Source: Litsea cubeba (lineage: Eukaryota > Streptophyta > Magnoliopsida > Laurales > Lauraceae). Taken from it: a DNA stretch of 64,000 bases. Shown here one piece after another: positions 1 through 9,724 of this stretch. The notes under the pieces are model-generated. The model was given only the letters and a program-made list of their open reading frames with translations. It searched no databases and was not told where the DNA came from. Position 1 is the stretch's first letter; each line of letters opens with the position of its first letter. Where the stretch lies: NCBI GenBank assembly GCA_012931725.1, contig CM022949.1, positions 48,625,488 to 48,689,487 on the forward strand, in the 5' to 3' direction. The position numbers and the translations under genes are program-made.

Positions 1-564
1 ATTTGGGTTTCGTTTGTTATTGGCTGGTTTGTATTTTGTTTTAGTGTGGATGATTTAAATTGATGGTTTGAGGTTTTGTTGGATGGTTATGACTAGTGAA
101 TGATTGGGATTTCCGAGCAATGGATTTTAGGGCTGTCAAAATCTTGGAATGCCTGATTTACATGTAGTTATCTAGAGGGATTCTGATTTAAGATCATGTT
201 CCTTAGGTGGACTAAATTGGTTCCCTCTTCACGCTTGTATGTTATAGAAGGAATCCAATCTTGGTCGTTTTTGTTCTGTTTTAGTTTTGCATGACTTGAC
301 GCAACTTTGGTGGAGCTGCTCGCTGTGTGTTCTCTTGTTGTGGGATGCATCTCGCATTTGATGAGACTCAGTTCTGGTGGTGATTGAATTGGACACCATA
401 GCTGGGATTTTGATATTTCTTGTATTTTTGTATTTTTTTATCCCCTTTTCTAGTTGGTAATTAATGATGTCAATTGCTGTTTCTGATTTGGTTAAAACAT
501 GAATTGGGTCCTATGTCCCATCTACCACAGCCATGTGCTCACAATGTTTTAAGATTCTCTGCAG
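1..564. other. Non-coding DNA inside the CACTA element, left edge
   Basis: T-rich, intron-like sequence preceding the first recognisable exon fragment. I see no coding similarity, no repeat structure and no CACTA terminus here. Confidence 0.5.
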
Positions 565-620
565 ATTTACAAAGCTCAAAGGAATGTAATTCTCTCCATT
601 GCTGCCTGTCTTCTTTATTG
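565..620 (+). pseudogene. Captured exon of a plant BAP31-like (B-cell receptor-associated) ER membrane protein
   Basis: A 56-bp exon bounded by a CTCTGCAG acceptor and a GTGAGT donor reads IYKAQRNVILSIAACLLYW. This matches the C-terminal transmembrane segment of the plant BAP31-like family, where the segment beginning YKAQRNVIL is conserved and is followed by CIYRICKYYKE. Neither neighbouring exon of that gene is present: sequence 5' is non-coding and the next exon 3' (847) belongs to a kinesin. BAP31 proteins are ER membrane sorting factors; this single exon cannot encode one. It is best read as an exon copied with flanking intron into the CACTA element. The match rests on remembered family sequence, without an alignment. 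Confidence 0.6.
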
Positions 621-846
621 GTGAGTACTTGGCATCTTTAATTGGCAGGAATACCAGATGTGGTAGAAGTAGAACTCTCCAACTTCCATGCTTAGAATAC
701 CCTGTGTATTTGTTGTTTACAGCTTTACAGGCCAACATCAAATGCTAGTTTAATGTGTTGGACCTGGAGACTGCTGCTTCATGGAATTAATGGAACTTGA
801 ACATGAAATTCATGATCTCTGTTTTTTTTTTTTGTTCTCATCTCAG

Positions 847-2012
847 CTTAAAAGGTTGAAGCTTCGCAAAAACAATTGGGATTCAGACACCTATGAGTTT
901 GATGAAGTGCTCACTGAATTTGCTTCACAAAAACGTGTCTATGAAGTTGTGGCAAAGCCTGTAGTGGAGGTATCTTTTGTCTATGTAATGCGTTAGGCAT
1001 ATTAAGCAATCTGATTTGCATTCTGTTGTTTAGTGGTTTTAATCGACTTATTTTTAAGAAATTAGTTTTATTTTCTTAACTGGTCTCTTGATTGGCATAT
1101 GCAAGGCCTTCTTTTTTTAATTTTCACTACATGGAGGACTCGGACTCATGCACTCTCTCTCACAGACACACCCATGTACCTAACCAGTGAAGCTACAGCC
1201 GGGGACTATGCAACTCCCGGCCTTGTTTCTCAAGTGTAAAATACTAGTCTCTAGAGCATAATAGTCAATTTCAAATGAATATTCTTTCATATAGACTGGT
1301 TGTATTGTTGTGGGATTTTGAACTGGATTGACAGCTTTGCACCTGTCTTACCAAATTCATCAATTTGTCTTCACATAGTACCATAGTCACAACAAATACT
1401 GACAAGATAATATTACCACATTAGTTTTTCTGGGATGTATATAAATTGCTAATTGGTATATAAATTATATCGCCAACCAAAAAAAGGGATTGATTATACT
1501 GAGACAAAGTAATTTCTGTGCACCGTTTCAAAGAAGTATCTTACAATGAAAATTGTCCAAATAAATCAACTGTTGCACCAAAGAGTCTGTAGGTTCCTTT
1601 CACCTTATTCCCAGACCCTAGTATTTTCATATTACTCTCAGTTCTTTCTTGACACCCAGAAAAATTTTAAAATTTTCATCATGTTTCAATATATATTAAA
1701 AATTATGTTATTATGTTATTTTGATCCCAAAATAACATAACATCTTGTAGATACTTCCATACATTAGCAATTGCGCATTATATCCAAATCCCTCATATCT
1801 GGATTGTGGTTAATTCTGTTGTATAGAGTGTTTTGGAGGGTTACAATGGAACTGTTATGGCTTATGGACAAACTGGCACTAGCAAGACTTTCACTCTAGG
1901 ACGGCTTGGCGAAGAAGACACAGCTGATCGTGGTATAATGGTGCGTTCAATGGAGGATATTCTTGCAGATACTTCTTTGGAGACTGATTCCGTTTCAGTT
2001 TCCTACATGCAG
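847..2012 (+). pseudogene. Two captured exons of a KIN-U (armadillo-repeat kinesin, ARK-type) motor domain
   Basis: Exon A (847-969, 41 codons, acceptor TCTCAG, donor GTATCT) reads LKRLKLRKNNWDSDTYEFDE and on through VYEVVAKPVVE, the start of the KIN-U motor core. Exon B (1827-2012, 62 codons, acceptor TATAG, donor GTTGTT) continues directly with SVLEGYNGTVMAYGQTGTSK and ends in VSVSYMQ. The two exons join in phase (VVE/SVLEGYNG), as expected for the family, across an 857-bp intron. KIN-U kinesins are microtubule motors with C-terminal armadillo repeats acting in root-hair and cell-shape control. The ATP-binding P-loop, GQTGTGKT in kinesins, here reads GQTGTSKT: the glycine before the catalytic lysine is serine (AGC), which should abolish nucleotide binding. 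No other KIN-U exon was found in the window, so this is a fragment. Its reading frame is otherwise open. Confidence 0.85.
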
Positions 2013-3670
2013 GTTGTTGAGCCTTAGTGACGGTTGTTGCTAGTTATTATTTTGAAATGAAATATTGACTTTAGCATTTGTTTTTCATGAACTTTTAAAT
2101 TTTGTTAGCAAAGAATAAATCCCTTGAAGACTGTTAAGTGGTTTCATGCTTTCATGTGTTAATACTCTTTTCTGTAGTTATTTGGCCCAAGGATGTTTTT
2201 CTCTAATTGTTGTAGAGGTAACTAATTCCAGTTAAGCTATTTTGTAAGAAAAATCTGACAACATAATAGGCATGTTTTGGTTCTCTTTGAACTCCATGTG
2301 CTCTTGTATTTGCAATCATAGAGTTTATAATGCTTTGTTTCTTTCTCCAATGTGTTGAAAACTTTTTTAAGGTGATTGAACCATCATGATAAGCTTTAGT
2401 TTTCTTTTGATGCTTTCAATATCAATACAAAGTATGGGGGGACATGGATGAGTAGGGCTGTCAATGAGCTGAGCTTCCCTCTCCTCTAGCTTAGCTCATA
2501 CACAAAGTACTACAGCTTAAGCTTGGCTTACTTCAAGTTTTAGCTCATTTCTGTAAGTTAATTATCTTATTTAGAGTATGTCTCCTGCTCGACTTAGTTT
2601 TGATGTAATTTAAAGTCCACCATATTGGAATACAAAGGAACAAAGCACTCAAATTATCATCACAGTGTAATGTAAACTTAATGTATTGTTGCATCTTGTA
2701 ATACCAGCGGTAATGGTTTGCAAGTGTATCGATCCTAAATATGCTGCGTCTATAATACTGTCATTTTCTTAGTTAATTGTGATGATGGGTTGAATCAATG
2801 GACTCCAGAAGGAATGGATCATGTCCCGAAAGTTTCCTGGGTCAGAAGTTCACAGGGGTGTGTGGGGCTCACCTGTTTTACAATTTTGTTAAAGGCATCA
2901 TTTTAGAGTGATTCAGTCCATCAGTGGGTATTGATTGGCCAAATGGAGTTAGCTGAGGAAGGATGATAGAACAGGTGATAATCGGGTGGGCCTGACCAAA
3001 TGGAAAAATATAAAGTAAACCCATGTCCCCCTTTTTTTCCAAGTTTTGTTGAAACATCTAATTCCTTTTTTCCTTTGGGGCTGTTTGTTTGCAAGAGGGA
3101 TAGAGCAAAAGACTAGAGTAAGTGTCACGTTATGCATAAAGTCAAGGAGGAGTGGGTGGAAATAAAATGAGAAGTAGGTTACTTTGCATATATTTTGATG
3201 TTTGGTGTAAAGTAAAATAATAAAATGTTTTACATGAAGATGATGGAGTAAAAGACACTTTATTATATATGTTTATTATATATTGTGGGAGTAACTCTCA
3301 TTACAGTGAAGTGGAATAAAAGAGGTTCCACATCAGTAGACATCTTTATTCTAAATCCTAATTAGAAACGGAGAGGAGTGAACCGATTTTTCGTAAATCC
3401 TAATTATCAAAAGGTGTATGGAAGGGAGTAGAAAAGAAAGATGTTGCACATTTTTATTTGCTTTTGTAATTTTGTAGCAGTTGAGGATTCCTCTTTTAAG
3501 TTCTTCTTAATTTTCAGGTGGGTGTTTTGGTATTTATTGGTTTATTACCTTGAATGGGTTATCAGGGATGTTTTCCTTTTATGTGGTCATTGAAAGTTGT
3601 TATGGTTTGATGTTGCAGCCTACTGTGTAGTTACAGTTGAGTCACTGCCAAGGGATAGGAGTCATTCCAG
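2013..3670. other. Non-coding DNA inside the CACTA element
   Basis: AT-rich intron-like sequence after the kinesin exon. A stretch at 3620-3670 ending in CATTCCAG could be read as an alternative small exon (frame YCVVTVESLPRDRSHS before a GTAGAT donor), which would be mutually exclusive with the exon starting at 3671. Nothing else recognisable. Confidence 0.4.
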
Positions 3671-3766
3671 GTAGATGAGTACCGGGCTGAGATGTGCAAT
3701 GCCATATCGATTAATGATGAATCCAAGAACATAGTAACCAAGCGAATGGACAAGAAATATAAGCAG
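3671..3766 (+). pseudogene. Exon-like fragment of an unidentified gene
   Basis: A 96-bp open block after a TTCCAG acceptor and before CAG/GTAACA reads VDEYRAEMCNAISINDES and ends in VTKRMDKKYKQ, exactly 32 codons. Composition (charged, no stop, clean splice borders) is that of a real exon, unlike the AT-rich flanks, but I do not recognise the family. It does not extend the neighbouring kinesin or NSF fragments. An alternative reading uses the GTAGAT at 3671 as a splice donor for an upstream exon (about 3619-3670). The source gene is unknown. Confidence 0.4.
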
Positions 3767-4837
3767 GTAACATTTACAAAAGATAGGCATGGTCATTTTC
3801 AGGAATATAGTCCTAATGATCCAAGCATATAAAGGAACTAATTAATAGCTGCTTTTAGTCCTCCACCTTTGACTCTTTACCCTCCGCTTAAGCCATTAGG
3901 AAAATGCCTATCATGCTCTAAAAGAGATTTCATACCTGATGACACAACCACTGGATGCCAGGCTCTGTGTCCAGGCTCATTATATATTGCGTATAATAAA
4001 AGTATACTGAGTACCTTATTGCATATAAGCATTTCACATCAGTATAGAGTTATTTGGGCCTTGATTGGCTCTCGGTCCAGGCTCATTCTTAAGGTCCATG
4101 ACCTGGTTTGGGTTAAGTTTGGGTATGGGTCCCTGGTTACTTAATCTAGGTTTGGTACACTATGGACCAAGCCTGGCACTGGCTGGTTTTCACCCTTAAA
4201 CACTTCCAATTTTATGTTTTTTTTTTAATGGAATTGTGATTATCTTATGCATGTGTGGAACAGACACTTGCTAGCACGACTTGCCGCGTTTCAGTAAGTG
4301 TGATTACCCTTTTCATGGGCTCTTTTTATACATGTGAGAAAAATTGTCATATGAGGAAGAGACCACTTCAAACTCTGTTTCTTCTCTGTATACATGTGAG
4401 AAAAATTATTTTATACTATGTATCTTTGTTGTGAATATTAAATGAACTGAAAGAGATATAAGAATATGAGCAGGAGAACCTAAGTGCCTGATTGTCAAGA
4501 CTCTTAAGTGTTCTTAATTTTGAATACTTTATTCCAGTTCGAGTAATCATCATTTATGTAACGGGGCCATTGACATTGTATCCACTTTGTGGGTTGAATA
4601 ATCAAATACCTTAGCAGGTTATATATAGGGGAAGGCTCAAATAGACCATGCCTGTCCCATACCTTGTAGATCAAATCCAACCAAAAAGAAAGAAAAAAAT
4701 AATAATTTCCCCTTCTTTAATGCTTCTATTATTATTAATTTGGTGATGTTATATTTACAATAGACAGGGTCTTGAATTCCCTGTCTATGCAGTTGAAATG
4801 TGGGTATTTAAAATCAGATTAAATGTGTTTTGGACAG
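3767..4837. other. Non-coding DNA between captured exons
   Basis: AT-rich intron-like sequence. A weak splice-like site (TTTCA/GTAAGT near 4298) follows a 30-bp open stretch at about 4266-4295 that I cannot assign. No repeat or gene recognised. Confidence 0.4.
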
Positions 4838-4896
4838 GTTTTTGAAGATGCTTACAAGTCTCAGTTGAGCATTGTCATCCTTGATGACATTGAAAG
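4838..4896 (+). pseudogene. Captured exon of NSF (vesicle-fusing AAA ATPase), D2 domain Walker B
   Basis: A 59-bp exon (acceptor TGGACAG, donor GTAACT) reads VFEDAYKSQLSIVILDDIER. This is the Walker B region of the second AAA domain of N-ethylmaleimide-sensitive factor, where plant and animal NSF read VFEDAYKSPLS followed by ILDDIERLLEY. NSF disassembles SNARE complexes after membrane fusion. Only this exon is present; the flanking Walker A and downstream exons are absent, so it cannot be functional. Phase is 0 at the start and 2 at the end, and the splice sites look usable, so it could be included in a chimeric transcript. Identification is by family motif. Confidence 0.75.
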
Positions 4897-5883
4897 GTAA
4901 CTCCTATCCCAAGAGAATACCATACAAGTTGGTTTGCATTGGATTGGATTTGTTGGAATTCCCTCTCTTTCATTGGTATCCCCCTCATCCTAGTTCCTTA
5001 AATTTGTAATCCATACATATTAGGCAAGATTTTTTTTTATATCTTTTATCTTTTACACATGCACACAAACAAATCAACATATGATTCATAATATGTGCAT
5101 CTGCTTGGATGATTACCACTCCCTTGATAGAACAGGGAGGAAGGAGAAGGGGGTAACTGCGCTTGGGAGTTGTTTTTTCTTGATGTTTTGTGGTACATAT
5201 GTACTTTTATAAGTTCTTGGGAGTTGGGAATCTGATTATAGCACTGATATAGAAGATTGTATAGTGTTGTGGATAGCTTCAATGCTTGTGTGTGTGGCGC
5301 ATGCCCTGTGCATGAGCATGTGTGCGAAAATTATACCATGGAACACTGGGTTTAGCTTTACTAATTGGCCTTTTTTTTACAAACTATTTGATATTAGACA
5401 CTAATAGGAACAGTTCTTTGTTCAATCTGACATTAGTGATGGTAGGGACGGGTTTTATTGTAATAACATGGCAGCCATCATGACAATATGGGTTTGCTTA
5501 GTTGGTTGGCCAATTGCCACCCCGATGTCACGTGGCTACCAACGGTCAATCTCTGGGGATGCCACTCTTCCCATACGCATGGGTTCTCATTCCCAATTGT
5601 GTGGGCTACATGGGTCTCAAGCTCCCAACCCTCTTGGCTGGGGTATAATTATAATATTTAAAATAAATGGCAGCCATTATGAATTGGACATATGCCCCAG
5701 TTATCTCCCAAGAAGAGTGTTGCCATCCCACAAAAATGAATCGATTGAACATATAATAGGTTTGATCAATATGATCATCTGTCTGGTATATTTTTGAGGT
5801 AACCCCCTTTCATCACATCATGTCCTTCACTCCAGTTTTTTATCTGTCTGGTACATTGAAATGTAAGGATTCTGATATTTGAG
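4897..5883. other. Non-coding DNA between captured exons
   Basis: Intron-like T-rich and mixed sequence after the NSF exon. No additional coding fragment or terminal repeat recognised. Open frames here are short and composition does not suggest coding. Confidence 0.4.
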
Positions 5884-6059
5884 TGCAAAGAAGCAAGCCA
5901 TAAAGCTTATGGCCTAGGGCTAGCCGCAGCCATATTACTTGCATTTGCACATGTTATTGCTACCTTAATTGGTGGATGCAAGTGTGTGTGTTCTCCAAGG
6001 GAGATGCAAAGAGCATCAAGGAGGAAGAAGTTATCTGCAGCTTCCCTAGTTCTCTCCTG
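5884..6059 (+). pseudogene. Captured exon of a DUF1218 membrane protein (MODIFYING WALL LIGNIN-like family)
   Basis: The frame reads CKEASHKAYGLGLAAAILLA, then FAHVIATLIGGCKCVC, and ends ASLVLSW before a GTAAGC donor at 6060. DUF1218 proteins have this layout: a transmembrane helix rich in Ala/Leu, a small-residue stretch ending in GGC with C-x-C, then Q-R-x-S and a following helix ending in SW. Family members are four-helix membrane proteins, some affecting lignin content. The 5' border is inferred (TTTGAG acceptor ending at 5883); the donor is clear. Only one exon is present, with KANADI and an unknown exon downstream instead of the rest of the gene. Confidence 0.65.
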
Positions 6060-6418
6060 GTAAGCTCTTTGATTTTTCAAGTCTACCCCTTTTCTTAAGC
6101 AAATTTAGTAGATCTTAGGGTGAGAAGAAAAGTGAAAAGTATAGAATCCTCTCAAGGTTGGATTTGCTTTCAAAGGAGGAAAGTAATTACATACACATGC
6201 AAATCATGGCCGAGGTCACTACTAGAATATATTAAGATATTAAGATGGGGCATATTCCAATTTGCAACTACCTTGAGTTGATGTTGCTCTTTAGTCTCTA
6301 CACCAACAATGATATCTCAAGTCTTCCCATCTCACCTACAGGAATTAATTCCCTTATTTACTACATAGTTTTGGTTTCCTTCATTTATATGTTACTCTTT
6401 TATCCCTTTCACTACCAG
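6060..6418. other. Non-coding DNA between captured exons
   Basis: Intron-like sequence between the DUF1218 exon and the next exon-like block. Its last part is pyrimidine-rich before the ACTACCAG acceptor. No feature recognised. Confidence 0.4.
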
Positions 6419-6511
6419 GCTGGACTTGAGCTAGTCCCTAGGGACTATGATATGGACACTGCTTCTCCTTTCAGGACGACGGATATTATAAGCATGATCC
6501 CTGTGTATAAG
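6419..6511 (+). pseudogene. Exon-like fragment of an unidentified gene
   Basis: A 93-bp block with acceptor ACTACCAG and donor AAG/GTAACA gives exactly 31 codons: it begins AGLELVPRDYDMDTASPFR and ends ISMIPVYK. The sequence looks like a conserved exon but I cannot assign it with confidence. It ends 114 bp before the KANADI fragment and is in phase 0 at both ends. KANADI proteins do not contain this sequence as far as I recall, so I treat it as a separate capture. Confidence 0.45.
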
Positions 6512-6625
6512 GTAACATGCACCATTTTCTCATATAATTAAGGGGATTTATATGGTCTGGTCAAGAATAAAAAAAACCATGATAATTAAGGGGACTTTTG
6601 AATTTTATGTGGTTTTCTCTTGCAG

Positions 6626-6885
6626 ATGTATAGAACAGTGAAGAGCACTGACAAAGGGGTAGGTATTTTGATTTTTCCCCCTCCACTGCATTTGTTTTTT
6701 ATTTACCTAAGGGTGGCAGATCTTCTTCCCATTGATATACTGTGACCAGCTACTCAATGGTTAGGACTGGTCTGACCTTCCCCACATCAATTATTTTGAT
6801 GGGTGTCTGATAAAAAGCATAATCACATGGCTCTGTGTGATGATTGTTGCAGGGCAAAGGCCGGCAGATATGGCTATGAACCGTT
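6626..6885 (+). pseudogene. Two captured exons of a KANADI-type GARP transcription factor
   Basis: Exon 1 (6626-6662, after a TTCTCTTGCAG acceptor) reads MYRTVKSTDKGVG. Exon 2 (from 6853 after GTTGCAG) continues in phase across a 190-bp intron as QRPADMAMNR. KANADI proteins have the DNA-binding GARP helix ending HVKSHLQ, then MYRTVK(S/T)TDKG, then GQGQTDMGLNQR, with an intron exactly between SHLQ and MYRTVK. Both exon order and phase fit if the donor is GTATTT at 6663. KANADI factors specify abaxial organ identity. The motif is degraded (GQTDMGLN to RPADMAMN) and the frame runs on without the rest of the gene, so it is a fragment of a bona fide spliced locus, not a retrocopy. Confidence 0.75.
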
Positions 6886-7834
6886 TGTTTTCATTGCTAA
6901 TAAAAGAATATAGTATAGTTGTGAATTGTTTGTAAGTTTTCCTCATTTTAAAAAGAAAAAGGCTTGATATTGCTTCCTTAAACTTGCCATCTCTTCCTTT
7001 CTCCTTTTGTAGCTACATGTCAGGACTAGTGAGTTGCATTTCCATTGAATGGTTTGTCATTTCTCTTTAATCTTAGCTGGAATTACTCAATGCATGAAGC
7101 ACAGATCAATAATTTCTGTTGTGGACTTGTTTTCATTTCCTTGAAGAAACCCATTATCTGTTCTGCTTGGTTGCATTCTGATTAATGAATTCTCTATTTC
7201 TTTGTACTTTCATCTAAAATTGTTATATTCATGAAGTTCTCCTAAATAAAAAGGAGGGAAAAATATAAGCTTACAGTGTCAAGTGCAAATTGATTTTCAC
7301 TTTGCCCCCTTTAAAATAGCACCCCACTTCTCAGTTCTAATAGTTGCATTTCATGGTTTTTTTTTTCGTCAATAAAATTTCATTTCTTTGATGTTTTTCA
7401 ATTTTTTACTTTGCATGTCAGAATAGTTCAATACTCTAAAGCATAAACAAAAACTATAATTATTGCCTTTTGTTTTCTATATTCTATTTCCCATTTCCAT
7501 GTCTCATAATGCCTAAGCATAACTCATCTACAAATTGGACCAGGGAATGGAAATGAACTAGAGCATAGATTGAACAGAAAGGAATGACAACAGAGATGTC
7601 CCTCTCCCTATAAGATATTAGCCTACTTTATCTGGTTGCATGACTCAATTCATGCTCCATGGTTGCGGTTCAAAGAATGTTCCATTCCATCAAAAGAAGC
7701 ATATTCAGAACCCATTTATTACTCAATTCATGCTTCAAAGATTCAAGGTATATTTTCTGTCTTGATATTCAGAACCCATTTATTTAAGTTTCTAAATTAA
7801 CAGCTCTAAACCTGCACATGGTATATGTTAACAG
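6886..7834. other. Non-coding DNA between captured exons
   Basis: AT-rich sequence with a partial internal direct repeat (CAGAACCCATTTATT near 7706 and again near 7770). No coding block recognised. Confidence 0.4.
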
Positions 7835-7918
7835 ATGGTCTTACTGTTCTGAATGCTCAACTGAACCAGCTGAAATTACAGAGGAGGAAGGCACTGAACG
7901 GTTTTCTAGATTTGAAAG
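7835..7918 (+). pseudogene. Captured exon of a KIN-14 (C-terminal motor) kinesin neck
   Basis: An 84-bp exon (acceptor GTTAACAG, donor GTAAGT) reads GLTVLNAQLNQLKLQRRKAL and ends FLDLKG. In KIN-14 kinesins this neck coiled coil runs straight into the motor start, LDLKGNIRVFCR, and an intron after the LK/G codon is plausible. KIN-14 motors are minus-end directed. The next exon (GNIRVFCR) is not present: the donor is followed by non-coding DNA and then the CACTA subterminal repeats. It is a different kinesin family from the KIN-U exons upstream, so the two are independent captures. Confidence 0.6.
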
Positions 7919-8373
7919 GTAAGTTCTTTTTTTTTTTCCTTTCTCTTAACTGAAGTTCAAGATTCTAGTGTATGTTTGTTTGAGATGGTAGTAAGTAGAC
8001 CCTTGTTAAGGATATATCCACATAGGATATATTCACATGGTTATGGTAGGACTGGTTTTTACCACACTTTGGTTTAAATTACACTTGTAAGTGAAAATGA
8101 CCATATGATTCCAAGTCTCCACCCAATGTTCCTTAAATTTCAATTGTTTATTTGGTGGTCCTTTCGAAAATTTTGTTGTGATAGCTATCAATTACTCTCA
8201 CCATTTAACAGTGAAGGCAGAACTTGGGCTTTTAATAAAATTATTTGATTGGATGTAAGTGTGAGATTTCTTGTTAATATTTGAACGGTGTAAAAGGACA
8301 TTTTTATATATGCAGCAGGTTCGGTATTCAGGGGTGGTTTTTGGATAATTTTTTTTTACACATGAAACAGTTT
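7919..8373. other. Non-coding DNA between last captured exon and CACTA end
   Basis: AT-rich sequence; the first AACGGT motif (8284) lies just outside the dense subterminal repeat block. No gene seen. Confidence 0.45.
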
Positions 8374-8767
8374 TGTAACGGTTATAAACCGTTACTAATT
8401 TGTGCAAATAACAACACTTAGAAAACGTTACAAAAGATTTCACAACCGTTAGGAATGTTATGAATCAGTAACACAAATTTGGCACGAAAAAACGTTACAT
8501 AGTCTACAAAACCGTTAAAAATATTTAAGTGTAAAATACCGTTACAAAACTTGCGAAACTGTTACTGTTTTATTAAAAATTATTAACACAAATGAGTATT
8601 AAAACCGTTAGGAACTAATTTCAGTAACGGAAATAAAGCGTTACAATTAATATGTTTGTAACGGTTTATAACCGTTAGGGATGTTTATAACAGATTAGAA
8701 ACGCCCAAACTGTAACCCAAAAAAACCGTTACAAATTTTTTTAGTAACGGTTTTGGACCGTTAGGTA
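8374..8767. repeat. CACTA subterminal repeats (AACGGTTA / TAACCGTT)
   Basis: At least a dozen copies of a core TAACGG or its complement CCGTTA, often paired head-to-head (GTAACGGTTATAAACCGTTA at 8375-8394 and again near 8657-8677), with variants such as AACGTTAC. In CACTA elements such clustered subterminal motifs bind the transposase near each end. The cluster stops about 20 bp before the terminal TGTAGTG. Confidence 0.75.
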
Positions 8768-8787
8768 TGTCCTAAAATGGTGTAGTG

Positions 8788-9721
8788 ACACAGCAGTCTG
8801 TGCAGCATCACACCAAAATTTGGGAGGAACTAAGGATTCAAGTAGGAGAGTACTAACAGTTTCAAGAATATGACTGTTCTTCCTCTCCACAACACCATTT
8901 TGCTGTGGAGTATGTGGGCAAGATTTTTGGTGAAGAATGCCTTTATCAGAAAGGAAGGCAGAAAAATCATGGGACATGTATTCTCCGCCGGAGTCAGACC
9001 TAAGAATTTTTATATCTTTTTGAAATTGTGTGTGGACCATATTATAAAACTTTTGGAAAAGAGAAAAGACTTCAGATTTGAAGTGCATGACATAAATCCA
9101 AGTGAATCGAGAATGATCATCAATAAAGGTCACATAATACTTAAACCCTGTCCCACTCAATGTGGGTGCAATTCCCCAAACATCAGTGTGAATGATATCA
9201 AAAGATGCTAACGCACAAGAACGATGAATGAGAAATGGCAAAATATGACTCTTACTTAAACAACACGTTGCACATTTTGATTGAAGTAAAGAGGACATCG
9301 TTTTATTATCAATAGTGGGTTCTAAACAACCAATTTTAAACAAAGAAAGTAAATAAACATTGTTTACATGACCAAGACGACTATGCCAGATAGTCCACAA
9401 TTTATTGAAATTAGGAGAAGAAGAAGAAAATAGGGAATGATGTCTAATGTCCAGCAGAAATAGTCGACCATGTTTACTCCCCCTCATAATCACCTTCCCA
9501 TTTTGCCGCTCCTGTATGACACAACCAGTGGAAGAAAAAATAATATGGTACCCATCATCAATAAGTTGTCCGACAAAAAGTAAATTTGCTGATAATTTGG
9601 GAACAAAATAGACATTTGAAAGGTGGAGGGACTGGCCAGAGACACTAGATAAAGTAATTGTATTAATTCCAGAAATGAGTAATTGGTCTCCATTAGCAAT
9701 AGTTATTTTGTCTTTGCCAAG
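8788..9721 (-). pseudogene. int: Copia GAG-pre-integrase and integrase, truncated by CACTA insertion
   Basis: After the TAG at 9722-9724 the same frame reads DKITIANGDQLLISGINT, then the pre-integrase zinc-binding region (WHSRLGHVNNVYLL and later C-x2-C), then the integrase core: TDVWG (first Asp), FIDDHSRFTW (second Asp region), SDSGGEYMS and HTPQQNGVVERKN with the catalytic glutamate. The frame matches the family to CDAAQTAV and then runs into the CACTA terminus (SLHHFR is CACTA sequence). The integrase C-terminal region is therefore missing here. The enzyme inserts element cDNA into host chromosomes; this copy is inactive. Confidence 0.88.
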
Positions 9722-9724
9722 CTA

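Larger units (their letters stand above)
1..8787. mobile_element. CACTA (En/Spm-type) transposon, right-hand part, carrying host-gene exons (Pack-CACTA)
   Basis: Seen: the right end reads TGTAGTG at 8781-8787, so the inward terminus on the minus strand is CACTACACCATTTTAGGACA. The 400 bp inside it are packed with AACGGTTA motifs in both orientations, the usual subterminal architecture of plant CACTA elements. The terminus abuts a Copia integrase reading frame that stops matching its family exactly there; the following three bases ACA (8788-8790) are the expected target duplication. No Copia reverse transcriptase appears to the left, so the other CACTA end should lie before base 1, making the element longer than 8.7 kb. 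No transposase (TNP2/TNPA-like) frame was seen, so this portion looks non-autonomous. It contains short + strand exons of several unrelated genes with intron-like flanks. Strand relative to a transposase cannot be set. Confidence 0.72.

Noticed and set aside
6215..6230. CACTACTAGAATA as a CACTA left terminus
   Set aside because: The sequence does not match the CACTACACCATTTTAGG end at 8787, lacks subterminal AACGGTTA repeats and has no Copia sequence to its left.
1..8373. One large multi-exon host gene
   Set aside because: Adjacent exons belong to unrelated families (kinesin, NSF, DUF1218, KANADI, another kinesin) and each lacks its neighbours, so they cannot be one gene.
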